From: Staphylococcus pseudintermedius
GTDB lineage: Bacteria > Bacillota > Bacilli > Staphylococcales > Staphylococcaceae
NCBI RefSeq assembly: GCF_001792775.2
Contig: NZ_MLGE02000001.1
Location: 1-64,000, forward strand
DNA length: 64,000 bases
Direction: 5' to 3'
In this document: positions 22,301 through 30,701 of the stretch, piece after piece
Layout: every line of letters starts with the position of its first letter
How positions within the stretch are numbered: the first letter of the stretch is position 1
Program-made: the position numbers and the translations under genes
The notes under the pieces: model-generated
What the model was told of the DNA's origin: nothing
Seen by the model: the letters and a program-made list of their open reading frames with translations, nothing else
Database searches by the model: none

Positions 22301-23810
22301 GTGATTCAGGTCGTTCGCTGAGTACGGCAAGTGGTGCGTCGTAACCCATTGCCCCAATAGGATCTTTGCCACCTGTCACGAGTTCAGTTAAATACTTGTC
22401 CAACTCTTCTTTCGTATAGCCAAAGCGTTGTTGCATTTTAAGAACATGGTCTACAGCGACAGGTCCACCCGCATATGAGACCGCTTCTAAATCGAGCTTG
22501 TGTTGATACGTTTCCAACCATTCCAAATAGGGTTGCTGCTCTGCAATCGCGGTTTTTAATTCATGGTTTTCGATAACCTTATGTTGATTAAAATCGACAA
22601 GCAATAGCTTACCTGGATTCAGTTGCCCTTTAAATACAACATCTGCTTCGTCTACATCCACGACGCCGACTTCTGATGAAAAGACGATTTCATTTTGTTT
22701 CGTAATTGTATAACGGCCTGGTCTCAAGCCATTCCGATCGGTTAAAGCCCCTAACTTGTCACCATCACAGAATGAAATCATGGTCGGTCCATCCCACGGC
22801 TCCATTAAATAGCTATAAAATTCGTAAAATGCGCGTACTTTCGGATCGTTACTTTCGTTATACAACCACGGTTCTGGAATGAGTAACATCGCTGCTTGTT
22901 CAGGCGACATCGCTAAACTTAAAAACTCTAGTGCGTTATCCACAATAGCCGAGTCACTGCCCGATTCATCCAATATTTGATGGACTTTATGTTGCGCCTC
23001 GCCGAAAATCGTTTCAATTAAGCGACGTTGACGGGCACGCATCCAGTTCACATTACCTTGAATCGTATTAATCTCACCGTTATGCATGAGCAAGCGATTT
23101 GGATGTGCACGCTCCCAACTCGGAAATGTATTCGTACTAAAACGCGAGTGTACCGAACCAAATTTCGATACGTATGACGGCTGTTGTAAATCGACATATA
23201 ATGATTTAATTTGGTCTGAACGCAACCATCCTTTATAAACAATGGTACGTGTCGATAAACTCGTAAAATATAAATCTAACTGTGCACTTTCACCATATTT
23301 TTCGATTTGCTTACGCGCAAGGTACAATGCACGCTTAAAGTCTTGAGCGCTCTCATTTACGACGAAGACTTGTTGAATGACAGGCATCGTTTCTGCTACA
23401 TGCGGCGCGAGACACGTCACGTCGACCGGTACTTGACGATCACCGATGATACGCAACCCTTCTCCTTCAAAAATTGATGCCATTACCGCTGCATGTTTTG
23501 TGTCAGAAATCATGACGTTGGCAAACAACATACCTACCGCATAGTCACCTTCAGTCGGCAAATCAAAATCAGTGACTTCTGAGAAATATTGATAAGGCAC
23601 TTCTGTCATAATGCCTGCCCCATCACCTGTAATACCATCTGCACCGATACCTCCACGGTGATCGAGACGGCGTAACATTTCTAAAGACTTTTCGACAATC
23701 TCATGAGAACGTTCATTATTCATATTCGCATAAAAGCCAATCCCACAAGCGTCATGTTCTTCACGACTGTCATAAAGTCCGATTTTGGAATTTAAATAAT
23801 TGTTAGACAT
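19305..23810 (-). CDS. gltB: Glutamate synthase (NADPH) large subunit
   Basis: The 1,501-residue alpha subunit: an N-terminal Ntn-type glutaminase whose catalytic cysteine C22 (HDACGIGF) becomes the mature N-terminus, a central and an FMN-binding synthase domain (GGTGASPKTSIQHAG), three cysteines CIMMRVCHKDTC for the 3Fe–4S cluster, and a C-terminal beta-helix domain rich in GG repeats. Ammonia is channelled between the two active sites. I use the ATG at 23810, preceded by GGGAGGTG; a GTG three codons upstream overlaps that site. gltC is divergently transcribed 122 bp away. Confidence 0.97.
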   Translation of the reverse strand: MSNNYLNSKIGLYDSREEHDACGIGFYANMNNERSHEIVEKSLEMLRRLDHRGGIGADGITGDGAGIMTEVPYQYFSEVTDFDLPTEGDYAVGMLFANVMISDTKHAAVMASIFEGEGLRIIGDRQVPVDVTCLAPHVAETMPVIQQVFVVNESAQDFKRALYLARKQIEKYGESAQLDLYFTSLSTRTIVYKGWLRSDQIKSLYVDLQQPSYVSKFGSVHSRFSTNTFPSWERAHPNRLLMHNGEINTIQGNVNWMRARQRRLIETIFGEAQHKVHQILDESGSDSAIVDNALEFLSLAMSPEQAAMLLIPEPWLYNESNDPKVRAFYEFYSYLMEPWDGPTMISFCDGDKLGALTDRNGLRPGRYTITKQNEIVFSSEVGVVDVDEADVVFKGQLNPGKLLLVDFNQHKVIENHELKTAIAEQQPYLEWLETYQHKLDLEAVSYAGGPVAVDHVLKMQQRFGYTKEELDKYLTELVTGGKDPIGAMGYDAPLAVLSERPESLFNYFKQLFAQVTNPPIDAYREKIVTSELSYLGKEGNLLEPGPDVLKRVQLKHPVLTPAQLDVIGQEGFTVAEFSTGYIGGLKEALDNLGEVVIKAVRQGAEIIVLNDSDVTEVDQYAMPILLAVSHIHQLLIRENLRMQTSIVASSGETREVHHLACLVGYGANAVVPYLAQQTIAQLTEHGRLDGVVADNVARYNAILSEGLIKVMAKMGISTVQSYQGAQIFEAVGLSEAVINDYFTGTTSKLSGISIETLDAENKARQTIKGDTLDPGSTFQWRQQGQHHTFNPTTIRLLQHACRDNDYAQFKAFSKVANDQTSSHIRDLFAFKSQQAIDIAQVEPVEEIVKRFKTGAMSYGSISQEAHQTLAEAMNQLGGKSNSGEGGEALSRYELQADGRDFKSAIKQVASGRFGVTSHYLQHAKEIQIKVAQGAKPGEGGQLPGSKVYPWIAEVRGSTPGIGLISPPPHHDIYSIEDLAQLIHDLKNVNRDADITVKLVSKSGVGTIAAGVAKAFADKIVISGYDGGTGASPKTSIQHAGLPWELGLAETHQTLMMNDLRSRVRLETDGKLLTGKDVAYACMLGAEEFGFATAPLVVLGCIMMRVCHKDTCPVGIATQNGDLRKLYTGKAQHVVNYMHFVAEELREIMAELGIRTVDELVGRTDLLKRSAVAYHHPKAREMKLENLLYQHVGPRTKEIEQRHGLEHGFDLTTLLPASQAHIQAGSRFKGQFEVGNEQRNIGVITGSEITRAHGLNGLPTDTIVAETHGHAGQSLGAWIPQGLTLHHTGDANDYVGKGLSGGKIVVNAPNVAREAEIIVGNVCFYGATKGEAYINGRAGERFCIRNSGVHVVVEGVGDHGLEYMTGGRVVILGDVGKNFGQGMSGGVCYAFPSDVEQFKTHNQLATLDFDVVKDEAEKAMLKGMLERHLAYTESQKAAVILADFEAQLQQCVKVIPKDYKQMVQKIHYHQQQHASQDDALLAAFNDDQNIDEVAQAEPIAVY

Positions 23811-23932
23811 TTCTGACACCTCCCTTTAGTAATATTTCAACTATATAGCAAAGCGATTTATCACATCAATATATACTTGAGATGAAATCTATCTAATTTT
23901 GAGATAATATAAATTGTAAGAGGTGGAATGGT
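23811..23932. promoter_or_regulatory. gltB–gltC divergent control region
   Basis: On the minus strand TTGATG-18-TATAGT is a candidate gltB promoter. The region also has AGATgaaATCT, an inverted repeat with the T-N11-A form of LysR-type boxes, and a second TTTGAGAT motif 20 nt away. GltC is known in Bacillus to bind such boxes and to activate gltAB while repressing itself; the exact sites here are inferred. Confidence 0.45.
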
Positions 23933-24811
23933 ATGGAATTGAAACAACTCAAATACTTTGTCGAAGTCGCAAAACGTGAACATATTTCTGAAGCAGCACT
24001 CGAATTGAACGTCGCACAATCAGCAATTAGCCGTCATATTCATAATTTAGAAAATGAACTCGAAACATCATTGTTTTATCGTCGCGGGCGTAACGTATTT
24101 TTAACCGCAGAAGGCAAACAGTTGCTTGAATATGCAAAACAAATTCTTGAGCAAGTCGATCTCACTTTGTCGCAGTTTCAAACGCAAGTACAACAACAGC
24201 AAAGCGTCTTCACAATCGGTTATGTGGACGGCTCAATCGGCCAAATTTTACCGCAAGTGTTACAGACAATTGAAAACGAGCTGTCCTTGTCACTCATTCC
24301 TACATTGTTAGATGAACAAGAGACATTACAAGCGTTGCGAGCACAAGAAATTGATTTTGCACTGACAACTGTCACAACGACGGATCCAACATTTGAAATA
24401 GTGCCATTAGTAGAAGAAACGTACGTCTTATATGGGGACTTACACGCACCAATGATGAACGTGCCGAATCCACCGTTATCACACATATTGAAACAACCGT
24501 TATACTTGCTTGAACCGATTCCTACAGACTTCAAAACATATTTGATAACACATGCCGACAAACCCGTCCGTGTCTTGAATCAAGAACAATTCGCACGCTT
24601 TATTTTACGCAATCAAAAAGGCTTCGTACTTGCACCAACGTACGTCAACTTATATAGTCAAAATCAACAATGGAAAAAGATTTCATTGTCACATACAGAT
24701 TTCAAAAAAACGTTACACCTCATTTATCGACGCGATTTACAAAAACCTTTACGTGATGAAGTCATCCAAATCATCATGACACATATACAACAACGTTCGG
24801 TTTATCATTAA
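23933..24811 (+). CDS. gltC: LysR-type regulator of glutamate synthase
   Basis: A 292-residue LysR regulator: winged helix-turn-helix in residues 1-60 (MELKQLKYFVEVAKREHISE, then ALELNVAQSAISRHIHNLE) followed by a periplasmic-binding-protein-like effector domain (from about 90). Divergent placement from gltB and similarity to Bacillus GltC, which responds to 2-oxoglutarate and glutamate, support the name. It is followed after only 12 bp by two membrane-protein genes on the same strand, so it may be co-transcribed with them. Confidence 0.9.
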   Translation: MELKQLKYFVEVAKREHISEAALELNVAQSAISRHIHNLENELETSLFYRRGRNVFLTAEGKQLLEYAKQILEQVDLTLSQFQTQVQQQQSVFTIGYVDGSIGQILPQVLQTIENELSLSLIPTLLDEQETLQALRAQEIDFALTTVTTTDPTFEIVPLVEETYVLYGDLHAPMMNVPNPPLSHILKQPLYLLEPIPTDFKTYLITHADKPVRVLNQEQFARFILRNQKGFVLAPTYVNLYSQNQQWKKISLSHTDFKKTLHLIYRRDLQKPLRDEVIQIIMTHIQQRSVYH

Positions 24812-24823
24812 GGAGAATGATTT

Positions 24824-25933
24824 ATGAAGCAACTTTCGAAAAAAATAAACACCATTGTCATCGTGGTGAGTATCATCGTAGCGATTTGTGCGATAGTATT
24901 CACACGTTTGAATAGTTCGTTTTATCATATCCCGCTCGGTGAAGTGACGAAAATTGAAAGTCATCACCAAGAAAAGTCAGTAGATGAACAACATAATCAA
25001 GATGTGAAATATAAAGACGTGTTACAAGTCAAATTGTTAAATACAAAACAACAAGGCGACACCCTTCACGTCGAACACCGGTATAACGCCTCGAAAACTG
25101 AAGAACAAGCGTATCAACCGGGTGATAAAGTGCTACTGCACAAAGGAAAAAATCAAAAAGATACATATATTATTGAGAAAAAACGCGATACCGTACTCGT
25201 GACAGTCATCAGCGCGTTCTTTATTGCATTACTCATTGTCGGGCAACGGATCGGAATTCAATCCATCCTATCACTCGTTATTAACGCGTTTGCCATTTTG
25301 TTAGCCATTAGTTTGTATCACGCGTATCCGCAACTGAATCTCTTTTTATTAATGAGTCTCGCAGTCATGATTGCGACGATTTTAACACTTTGGCTCGTCA
25401 TTGGTTGGTCAATGCGTACGATTGTGACCATTGTCAGCACTTTACTCGGCACGTTCATTTGTATTTTTATCGCATGGAGTGTCATCGGTTTAACACACGG
25501 GCAAGGGATTAAATATGAAACGATGAGCTTTCTCACGATTCAACCTAGAACCGTCTTCCTTACTTCCGTCATGGTTGGAACGCTTGGGGCAGTGATGGAT
25601 GTCGCCATTACGATTTCAAGCGGGATGTATGAAGTGCTACAGCGGTCGCCACACATTTCAATGCAACGGTGGGTGCTCGCAGGTCGTAACATCGGTCGTG
25701 ACATTATGGGAACGATGACGAACATTTTATTATTCTCATATCTTGCAGGAAGTTTACCGATGCTCTTACTTTATTTAAAAAATGGCAACACGCTCACTTA
25801 CAGCATTAGCATGAATTGGTCCTTAGAAATTTCCCGGGCAATTACAGGCGGGATTGGCATCGTCTTAACTATCCCATTGACCATTTTTCTCATGCGTATA
25901 TGGTTAAGCCTACGAGGAGGTGCAACACGATGA
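24824..25933 (+). CDS. YibE/F-family membrane protein, long form
   Basis: A 369-residue membrane protein with one N-terminal transmembrane segment (8-28), an extracytoplasmic domain of about 100 residues with a beta-rich, charged sequence, and six or seven further hydrophobic segments from about 125 on. The conserved GAVMDVAITISSGMYE is the hallmark of the YibE/F family, whose function is unknown. AAGGAG stands before the ATG. It overlaps the next gene by ATGA, so the two products are probably made together and may form a complex. Confidence 0.8.
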   Translation: MKQLSKKINTIVIVVSIIVAICAIVFTRLNSSFYHIPLGEVTKIESHHQEKSVDEQHNQDVKYKDVLQVKLLNTKQQGDTLHVEHRYNASKTEEQAYQPGDKVLLHKGKNQKDTYIIEKKRDTVLVTVISAFFIALLIVGQRIGIQSILSLVINAFAILLAISLYHAYPQLNLFLLMSLAVMIATILTLWLVIGWSMRTIVTIVSTLLGTFICIFIAWSVIGLTHGQGIKYETMSFLTIQPRTVFLTSVMVGTLGAVMDVAITISSGMYEVLQRSPHISMQRWVLAGRNIGRDIMGTMTNILLFSYLAGSLPMLLLYLKNGNTLTYSISMNWSLEISRAITGGIGIVLTIPLTIFLMRIWLSLRGGATR

Positions 25934-26703
25934 ATGCCATTGTCATCTTAGGTTTGATTCTTTTCATACTCATGCTCATATTTGGCGGTAAAACAGGACT
26001 CGTTTCATTTTTAACGCTATTTTTAAACTTTATCATTTTATTCATTACTGTACTCGCCATCGTTTTTGGCGCGCCTATTTATGTCGTTACTTTCATTTTT
26101 TGTATTATTGTCTCGATGGTTAACTTGTTTTTACTCAACCGCTTTAATACAAAAACTTTAGCTGCATTTATCGCGAGTACGGTCACGACATTATTAATGA
26201 TTGTCGCCGTTTACTTGTCCGTACATTGGGGTCATCTACAAGGTTTCACCCAAGAAGAACAAGACGAAACGTATATCTTCTCCTTAAATATTGGGATTGA
26301 TATGGAACAGTTTATGATTTTTACTGTGCTACTTGCTGTCATTGCAGCAGTGATTGACTTGGCGATTACGATTAGCTCACCTGTATTTGAGTTACACGAG
26401 ACGAACCCCTCATTATCCGAACGCGAACTGTTTCATTCAGGCATGCGCGTCGGCCGAGAAATTTTAGCGACGTCTGCGAACACGATTTACCTCGCATTGA
26501 TTGGAGGTTCAATGACAATTGTTTTTTGGTTTTTCAACTTGCATTACAGTTTCGGCCATATGCTCAATGCCAAATTATTTACACAAGAAGTCATTACAAT
26601 TGCTTTAGGAGGGGTCGCCATTGCAGTCTGTATTCCGATTACGGCTATGATAACTGCTTGGCTTGTGAAACATCGCCATCAACTTCCTTTTCATCTAGAC
26701 TGA
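25930..26703 (+). CDS. YibE/F-family membrane protein, short form
   Basis: 257 residues and about seven transmembrane segments, lacking the extracytoplasmic domain of its neighbour but sharing the family motif AAVIDLAITISSPVFELHETN. The start is the ATG at 25930 (AGGAGGTG upstream, ATGA overlap with the previous stop); a longer frame opening at 25816 lies inside the preceding gene. Paired YibE/F genes are common in Firmicutes. Function unknown, possibly transport. Confidence 0.8.
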   Translation: MNAIVILGLILFILMLIFGGKTGLVSFLTLFLNFIILFITVLAIVFGAPIYVVTFIFCIIVSMVNLFLLNRFNTKTLAAFIASTVTTLLMIVAVYLSVHWGHLQGFTQEEQDETYIFSLNIGIDMEQFMIFTVLLAVIAAVIDLAITISSPVFELHETNPSLSERELFHSGMRVGREILATSANTIYLALIGGSMTIVFWFFNLHYSFGHMLNAKLFTQEVITIALGGVAIAVCIPITAMITAWLVKHRHQLPFHLD

Positions 26704-26751
26704 GCTTCAAGACGAGTGAAAACGGGTACAATGTGAACGAGGTGAATTTAT

Positions 26752-29013
26752 ATGACAGCGATTCATATTCATGGCGCACGTCAAAACAACTTAAAAAATA
26801 TTGACGTCTCCATTCCGAAACATCAGTTAACGGTCGTGACTGGGCGTTCAGGATCTGGCAAGTCTTCCCTCGTTTTTAATACGATTGCCGCTGAATCCGA
26901 ACGACTATTGAACGAAACCTATTCGAGTTATATTCAGCACCAATTAACGCAATATGAAAAACCGGATGTTGACCATATTGAAAACTTGCCCGTCGCGATG
27001 GTCATCAATCAAAAAAGACTCGGTGGCAATTCGCGCTCAACGGTCGGTACCATTTCAGACATTTATGCGTCCGTCCGGCTATTGTGGTCGCGTATTGGCA
27101 CACCTTTCGTCGGTTATTCAGACGTCTTTTCGTTCAATAATCCGAATGGAATGTGTGAACATTGTCAAGGGCTTGGTTATGTTGAAGATATCGACTTGAA
27201 TGAACTGCTCGATTTCGACAAATCTTTAAATGAAGGTGCGATTCGCTTTCCGTCATTTAAGCCGGATAGTTGGCGCGGGAAACGTTATCGCTATTCGGGT
27301 TTGTTTGATAATGATAAAAAGCTCAAAGACTATACAAAAGAAGAGCTCGATACGTTTCTTTATACCGAGCCAACACGCTTGAAAAATCCACCCTCAGAAT
27401 GGCCTAAAACTGCAAAATTTGAAGGGTTAATCCACCGTTTCCGACGCTCATTTTTAATTAATGATAACTTTGAAAAGAAACGCTTTTTAAAGGACGTTGA
27501 ACGCGTAGTCACCAAACAAACATGTCCTGTCTGTCACGGACAACGCTTAAATCAAAAAGTGCTCAGCTGCAAAATTCATGGACTGAACATTGCCGATTTT
27601 ACAGCACTGACGATTGAAGAAACGCTCCCATTTTTAGAGCAAATCGACAGCGACAAAGCGACTTATATTATCGAACCATTGAAAGCCCAACTCCAAGCTT
27701 TGAATGATATTGGGCTGAACTATTTAACGCTCGCACGTGAAACAACGACCCTTTCTGGCGGAGAGTCACAACGGATTAAGCTTATTCGTCATTTGAACAG
27801 TCCGTTAACCGATCTCGTGTACATTATCGACGAACCGAGTGTCGGTTTACATCCAGCAGATATTGAAAAAATCAACGAAATCATGCTCAATATCCGTGAC
27901 AAAGGTAATACCGTCATCATCGTTGAACACGATCCCGACGTCATCAAAATTGCGGATCACGTGATTGACATCGGACCTGGCGCAGGGAAACATGGCGGCC
28001 AGATTACATTTGAAGGCAGTTATGCACAACTTAAACAGTCCGATACCGATACAGCGCGCGCATTGACACGCCAACATCACTTGAAACAGTCAGCGATTCG
28101 TGACAACCAAGCATGGTTACACTTAGAACATTTGCAACACAACAACTTACAAGATGTGTCTGTTGCGATCCCGAAAAATGCGCAAACGGTTGTAACAGGT
28201 GTCGCTGGTTCAGGAAAGAGCTCCTTAATTAAAGGCGGTTTTGCGAAACATGAAGATGCGATACTCATTGATCAAAAAGGCGTACACACTTCCAACCGAT
28301 CGAATTTATTAACGTACACGGGTATTTTCGATGATATTCGTGAGTTTTTCAGTAAAGCAACAGGATTGAAAAAAAGTATGTTCAGTTATAACTCAGATGG
28401 CGCGTGTCCAAATTGTAACGGGAAAGGCGTGCTCAAAACCGAACTCGCCTTCATGCCAGACTTCTCGCAAGTATGCGAGGTGTGCGGAGGGACCCGCTAT
28501 CGTCCAGAAGTGTTGGAAACGAAAGTCGACGGTTATTCTATCGCGGACGTGTTAGCACTCACCGTTGAAGAAGGCTTGTCACTTTTCCAAACACATGACG
28601 CCATTGCTCTAACGTTAAGCGCCTTGCAATCGACAGGACTCGGCTATATGACACTCGGCCAATCACTCGACACCTTATCTGGCGGGGAAATTCAACGACT
28701 CAAACTGACGCGCTACATGATTGAGCCTGTTACAGAAAAGATATTTATTTTCGATGAACCGACAACAGGTTTACATGAAGATGATATCCCAATTTTACAG
28801 GCACGCTTCGATCAACTTATTGAAGAAGGCCATACCGTCATCTTAATTGAACACAATATCACGATGATGACACGAGCAGACTGGCTCATTGACGTTGGAC
28901 CTGGTGCGGGAAATCAAGGGGGACGCATTCTTTATAGTGGACCACCTGCAGGCCTAAAAAACGTCGCCGAATCTCGCACCGCTCCCCATTTATTTGGTAG
29001 TTTATCGGAATAA
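26752..29013 (+). CDS. UvrA-like ABC ATPase (UvrA2/drug-resistance type)
   Basis: A 753-residue protein with two ABC ATPase halves in the UvrA arrangement: Walker A GRSGSGKSS (31-39) and GVAGSGKSS, signatures LSGGESQRIKL and LSGGEIQRLKL, and zinc-finger cysteine pairs CEHCQGLG, CPVCHG, CPNCNGKG and CEVCGG. It is about 190 residues shorter than housekeeping UvrA and seems to lack the UvrB-binding insertion, placing it in the UvrA2-like group linked in other bacteria to drug tolerance or export self-protection. GAGGTG precedes the ATG. It follows the YibE/F pair by 48 bp. Confidence 0.85.
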   Translation: MTAIHIHGARQNNLKNIDVSIPKHQLTVVTGRSGSGKSSLVFNTIAAESERLLNETYSSYIQHQLTQYEKPDVDHIENLPVAMVINQKRLGGNSRSTVGTISDIYASVRLLWSRIGTPFVGYSDVFSFNNPNGMCEHCQGLGYVEDIDLNELLDFDKSLNEGAIRFPSFKPDSWRGKRYRYSGLFDNDKKLKDYTKEELDTFLYTEPTRLKNPPSEWPKTAKFEGLIHRFRRSFLINDNFEKKRFLKDVERVVTKQTCPVCHGQRLNQKVLSCKIHGLNIADFTALTIEETLPFLEQIDSDKATYIIEPLKAQLQALNDIGLNYLTLARETTTLSGGESQRIKLIRHLNSPLTDLVYIIDEPSVGLHPADIEKINEIMLNIRDKGNTVIIVEHDPDVIKIADHVIDIGPGAGKHGGQITFEGSYAQLKQSDTDTARALTRQHHLKQSAIRDNQAWLHLEHLQHNNLQDVSVAIPKNAQTVVTGVAGSGKSSLIKGGFAKHEDAILIDQKGVHTSNRSNLLTYTGIFDDIREFFSKATGLKKSMFSYNSDGACPNCNGKGVLKTELAFMPDFSQVCEVCGGTRYRPEVLETKVDGYSIADVLALTVEEGLSLFQTHDAIALTLSALQSTGLGYMTLGQSLDTLSGGEIQRLKLTRYMIEPVTEKIFIFDEPTTGLHEDDIPILQARFDQLIEEGHTVILIEHNITMMTRADWLIDVGPGAGNQGGRILYSGPPAGLKNVAESRTAPHLFGSLSE

Positions 29014-29014
29014 G

Positions 29015-29104
29015 TATGATATATTACACTCTCCTGCAAATACACAACGTCTGGCTAAGTCTATTGCAGAAGCTGCACAAGGCCACGAGATTGCATTAAA
29101 TTGA
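29015..29104 (+). pseudogene. Fossil C-terminus of a YefM/Axe-type antitoxin
   Basis: In frame from 29015 the sequence reads YDILHSPANTQRLAKSIAEA followed by AQGHEIALN and a stop. This matches the C-terminal helix of Phd/YefM antitoxins (compare E. coli YefM ...LLRSPANARRLMDSI). The first two thirds of the gene are missing, replaced directly by the end of the uvrA-like gene, and no toxin gene follows. It is a deletion remnant of a type II toxin–antitoxin locus. Confidence 0.65.
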
Positions 29105-29131
29105 AATACTTAAACAAGCTCTCATCAACTC

Positions 29132-29184
29132 AAAAACTCCGAGACTTATCGTCTACTATTCACGAAAAGTCTCGGAGTTTTTTT
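29132..29184. terminator. Bidirectional terminator
   Basis: AAAACTCCGAGACTT and AAGTCTCGGAGTTTTTTT flank a loop of about 20 nt. It ends the uvrA-like transcript from the left and the isaB-like transcript from the right. Confidence 0.85.
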
Positions 29185-29220
29185 AACTATGACGTTGTAT
29201 GGGCAAAGTACGCCTCAATC

Positions 29221-29736
29221 TTAACGACTCTCTTTTGCTTTAATCACAATTGAGTTGCCTGAGTAAAATGCGACATGTGTTGTTTTTGTATCATAAATTT
29301 CGCCTTGTTTCACATGATCACGCACAGATTTATCACTGTGATTAATTTTTTCAATTAATAATGTCATGTTGACCAATTTACCTTCGCTATCAATACCGAA
29401 AATGACATCATTTTTCTCGTAGTAAGTGACACCTTTTTCTTCATAATATTTTTTCACGTCGTTCCCTACCGCTTTTTTAACGTCAGCGAATGTAGACTGG
29501 CCGACTTTTAAACCTTCATATTTAAAGTTATCGTGTTGTAATGCGCGGTAAAAGTTTTTGTCCTCTAAAGCTTTATTCCCTTTGAAGTTAAATAAGCCGT
29601 TATATGTGTAATAAGGTGTTTGCTGTTCCGTTGCGGCATGTGCATCTGCATGGATTGCACTTGCCCCAGCTGTTGCTCCTAATAATGTGCCTAATGATAA
29701 AGTTGTTGCGACTGCAATTTTTGTAACTTGATTCAT
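29221..29736 (-). CDS. isaB: IsaB-like secreted antigen
   Basis: A 171-residue exported protein with a signal peptide (hydrophobic core TKIAVATTLSLGTLLGATAG, cleavage likely after the AHA near 34). The mature part has the IsaB pattern TPYYTYNGLF...DKNFYRALQHDNFKYEGLKV. In S. aureus, IsaB is an immunodominant surface and secreted antigen that binds nucleic acid. I chose the ATG at 29736, preceded by AGGAG; the GTG three codons upstream overlaps that site. The middle of the protein is shorter than I recall for S. aureus IsaB, so family membership is surer than identical function. Confidence 0.75.
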   Translation of the reverse strand: MNQVTKIAVATTLSLGTLLGATAGASAIHADAHAATEQQTPYYTYNGLFNFKGNKALEDKNFYRALQHDNFKYEGLKVGQSTFADVKKAVGNDVKKYYEEKGVTYYEKNDVIFGIDSEGKLVNMTLLIEKINHSDKSVRDHVKQGEIYDTKTTHVAFYSGNSIVIKAKESR

Positions 29737-30040
29737 GTGTACCACTCCTCTTTCTCTCGATACTGTTCTAAAAATTAGGAATTTATGTTATTTGTAATTG
29801 TCGAATTAAATTTCCAATTTATAATAACTTATATATCAAATTGTTCCTTACTCGAATGATAACAAATTAAGATAACATTTTCATCCAAAAGTTTTTCGGT
29901 CATTGGACTGAAATTTTTCTACAACGCTGTATCTAAAAGACGTGTTAACAATCATTTAAGGAAAGTGCATATGTTGGGTTTTGACCTATCAGTAATGTTA
30001 TAATGAATGACATCATACTATATTCATTGGGGGAAGTATA

Positions 30041-30316
30041 ATGGCTAAAAAATCTAAAAAATCATTAAGTGTGCTTTCAACTGCTTTAACAGGCGCAACA
30101 TTAGTTGTAGACTTTTACAATTCTTACATTTATCGCTCAAAAAATCGCAAGCTAAGCTATATTTCAGTTGGGCTTGGCTTAGTAGATGTCGTATTAAGCT
30201 TCTATTTATCACTTGGTGCAAAAAGCAAATTCACAAAAGCATGGTCTTTCTTCTCAGCAAGTCGCCAAGTATGGAGTGGTATCCAAAAAATCCAAGCGAT
30301 TCGCACACGTGGGTAG
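30041..30316 (+). CDS. Small basic membrane protein, unknown function
   Basis: 91 residues with a lysine-rich N-terminus (MAKKSKKSLSVLS), two hydrophobic segments (about 15-33 and 41-58) and an amphipathic basic C-terminal half (AWSFFSASRQVWSGIQKIQ). GGGGAAG precedes the ATG and a terminator follows 35 nt after the stop, so it is a real single-gene unit. I do not recognise a family. Confidence 0.7.
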   Translation: MAKKSKKSLSVLSTALTGATLVVDFYNSYIYRSKNRKLSYISVGLGLVDVVLSFYLSLGAKSKFTKAWSFFSASRQVWSGIQKIQAIRTRG

Positions 30317-30658
30317 GGTAACGACTTGATTCATTTTCAAATCATTAAATATAGGCGTGAACATGAAACATTATGATTTCTGTTCACGCCTTTTTATGTA
30401 GTAACTAGTAACCATTGCCCAGATGCTCAAGTCGTTATATCTTCGCTTCATCCAAGTTTTTAAAGCTAATCATTAAAGCATCCGTTTCTGTGAATATGAC
30501 GATACAAATGGATTGACTCAACGGCTTTATCCTTACCTAAGAATCATCGACAAGATGTTTGTTACCATTTTGTTAATAGAATATGACATGCATTTCAAAC
30601 TTTTTGGGATTTTTTCAAATGACGAAAATTTTCTCATTCGACCCTTGTCTTAAAAAAT
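30317..30658. other. Intergenic stretch with a terminator
   Basis: Holds the terminator of the 91-residue gene at 30352-30397 (AGGCGTGAACA / TGTTCACGCCT followed by TTTT). The remainder, 30398-30658, shows no open frame or structure I can interpret. Confidence 0.6.
30352..30397 (+). terminator. Terminator of the 91-residue gene
   Basis: AGGCGTGAACA and TGTTCACGCCT form an 11-bp stem followed by TTTTTA. Confidence 0.8.
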
Positions 30659-30700
30659 AAAAACGTGAGCACCATGTAAAAGGTATACTCACGTTTTTTG
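30659..30700 (-). terminator. Terminator of sle1
   Basis: AAAAAACGTGAG and CTCACGTTTTTA arms flank a loop of about 17 nt, ending in T-rich sequence on the minus strand, one base past the sle1 stop. Confidence 0.8.
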
Positions 30701-30701
30701 A

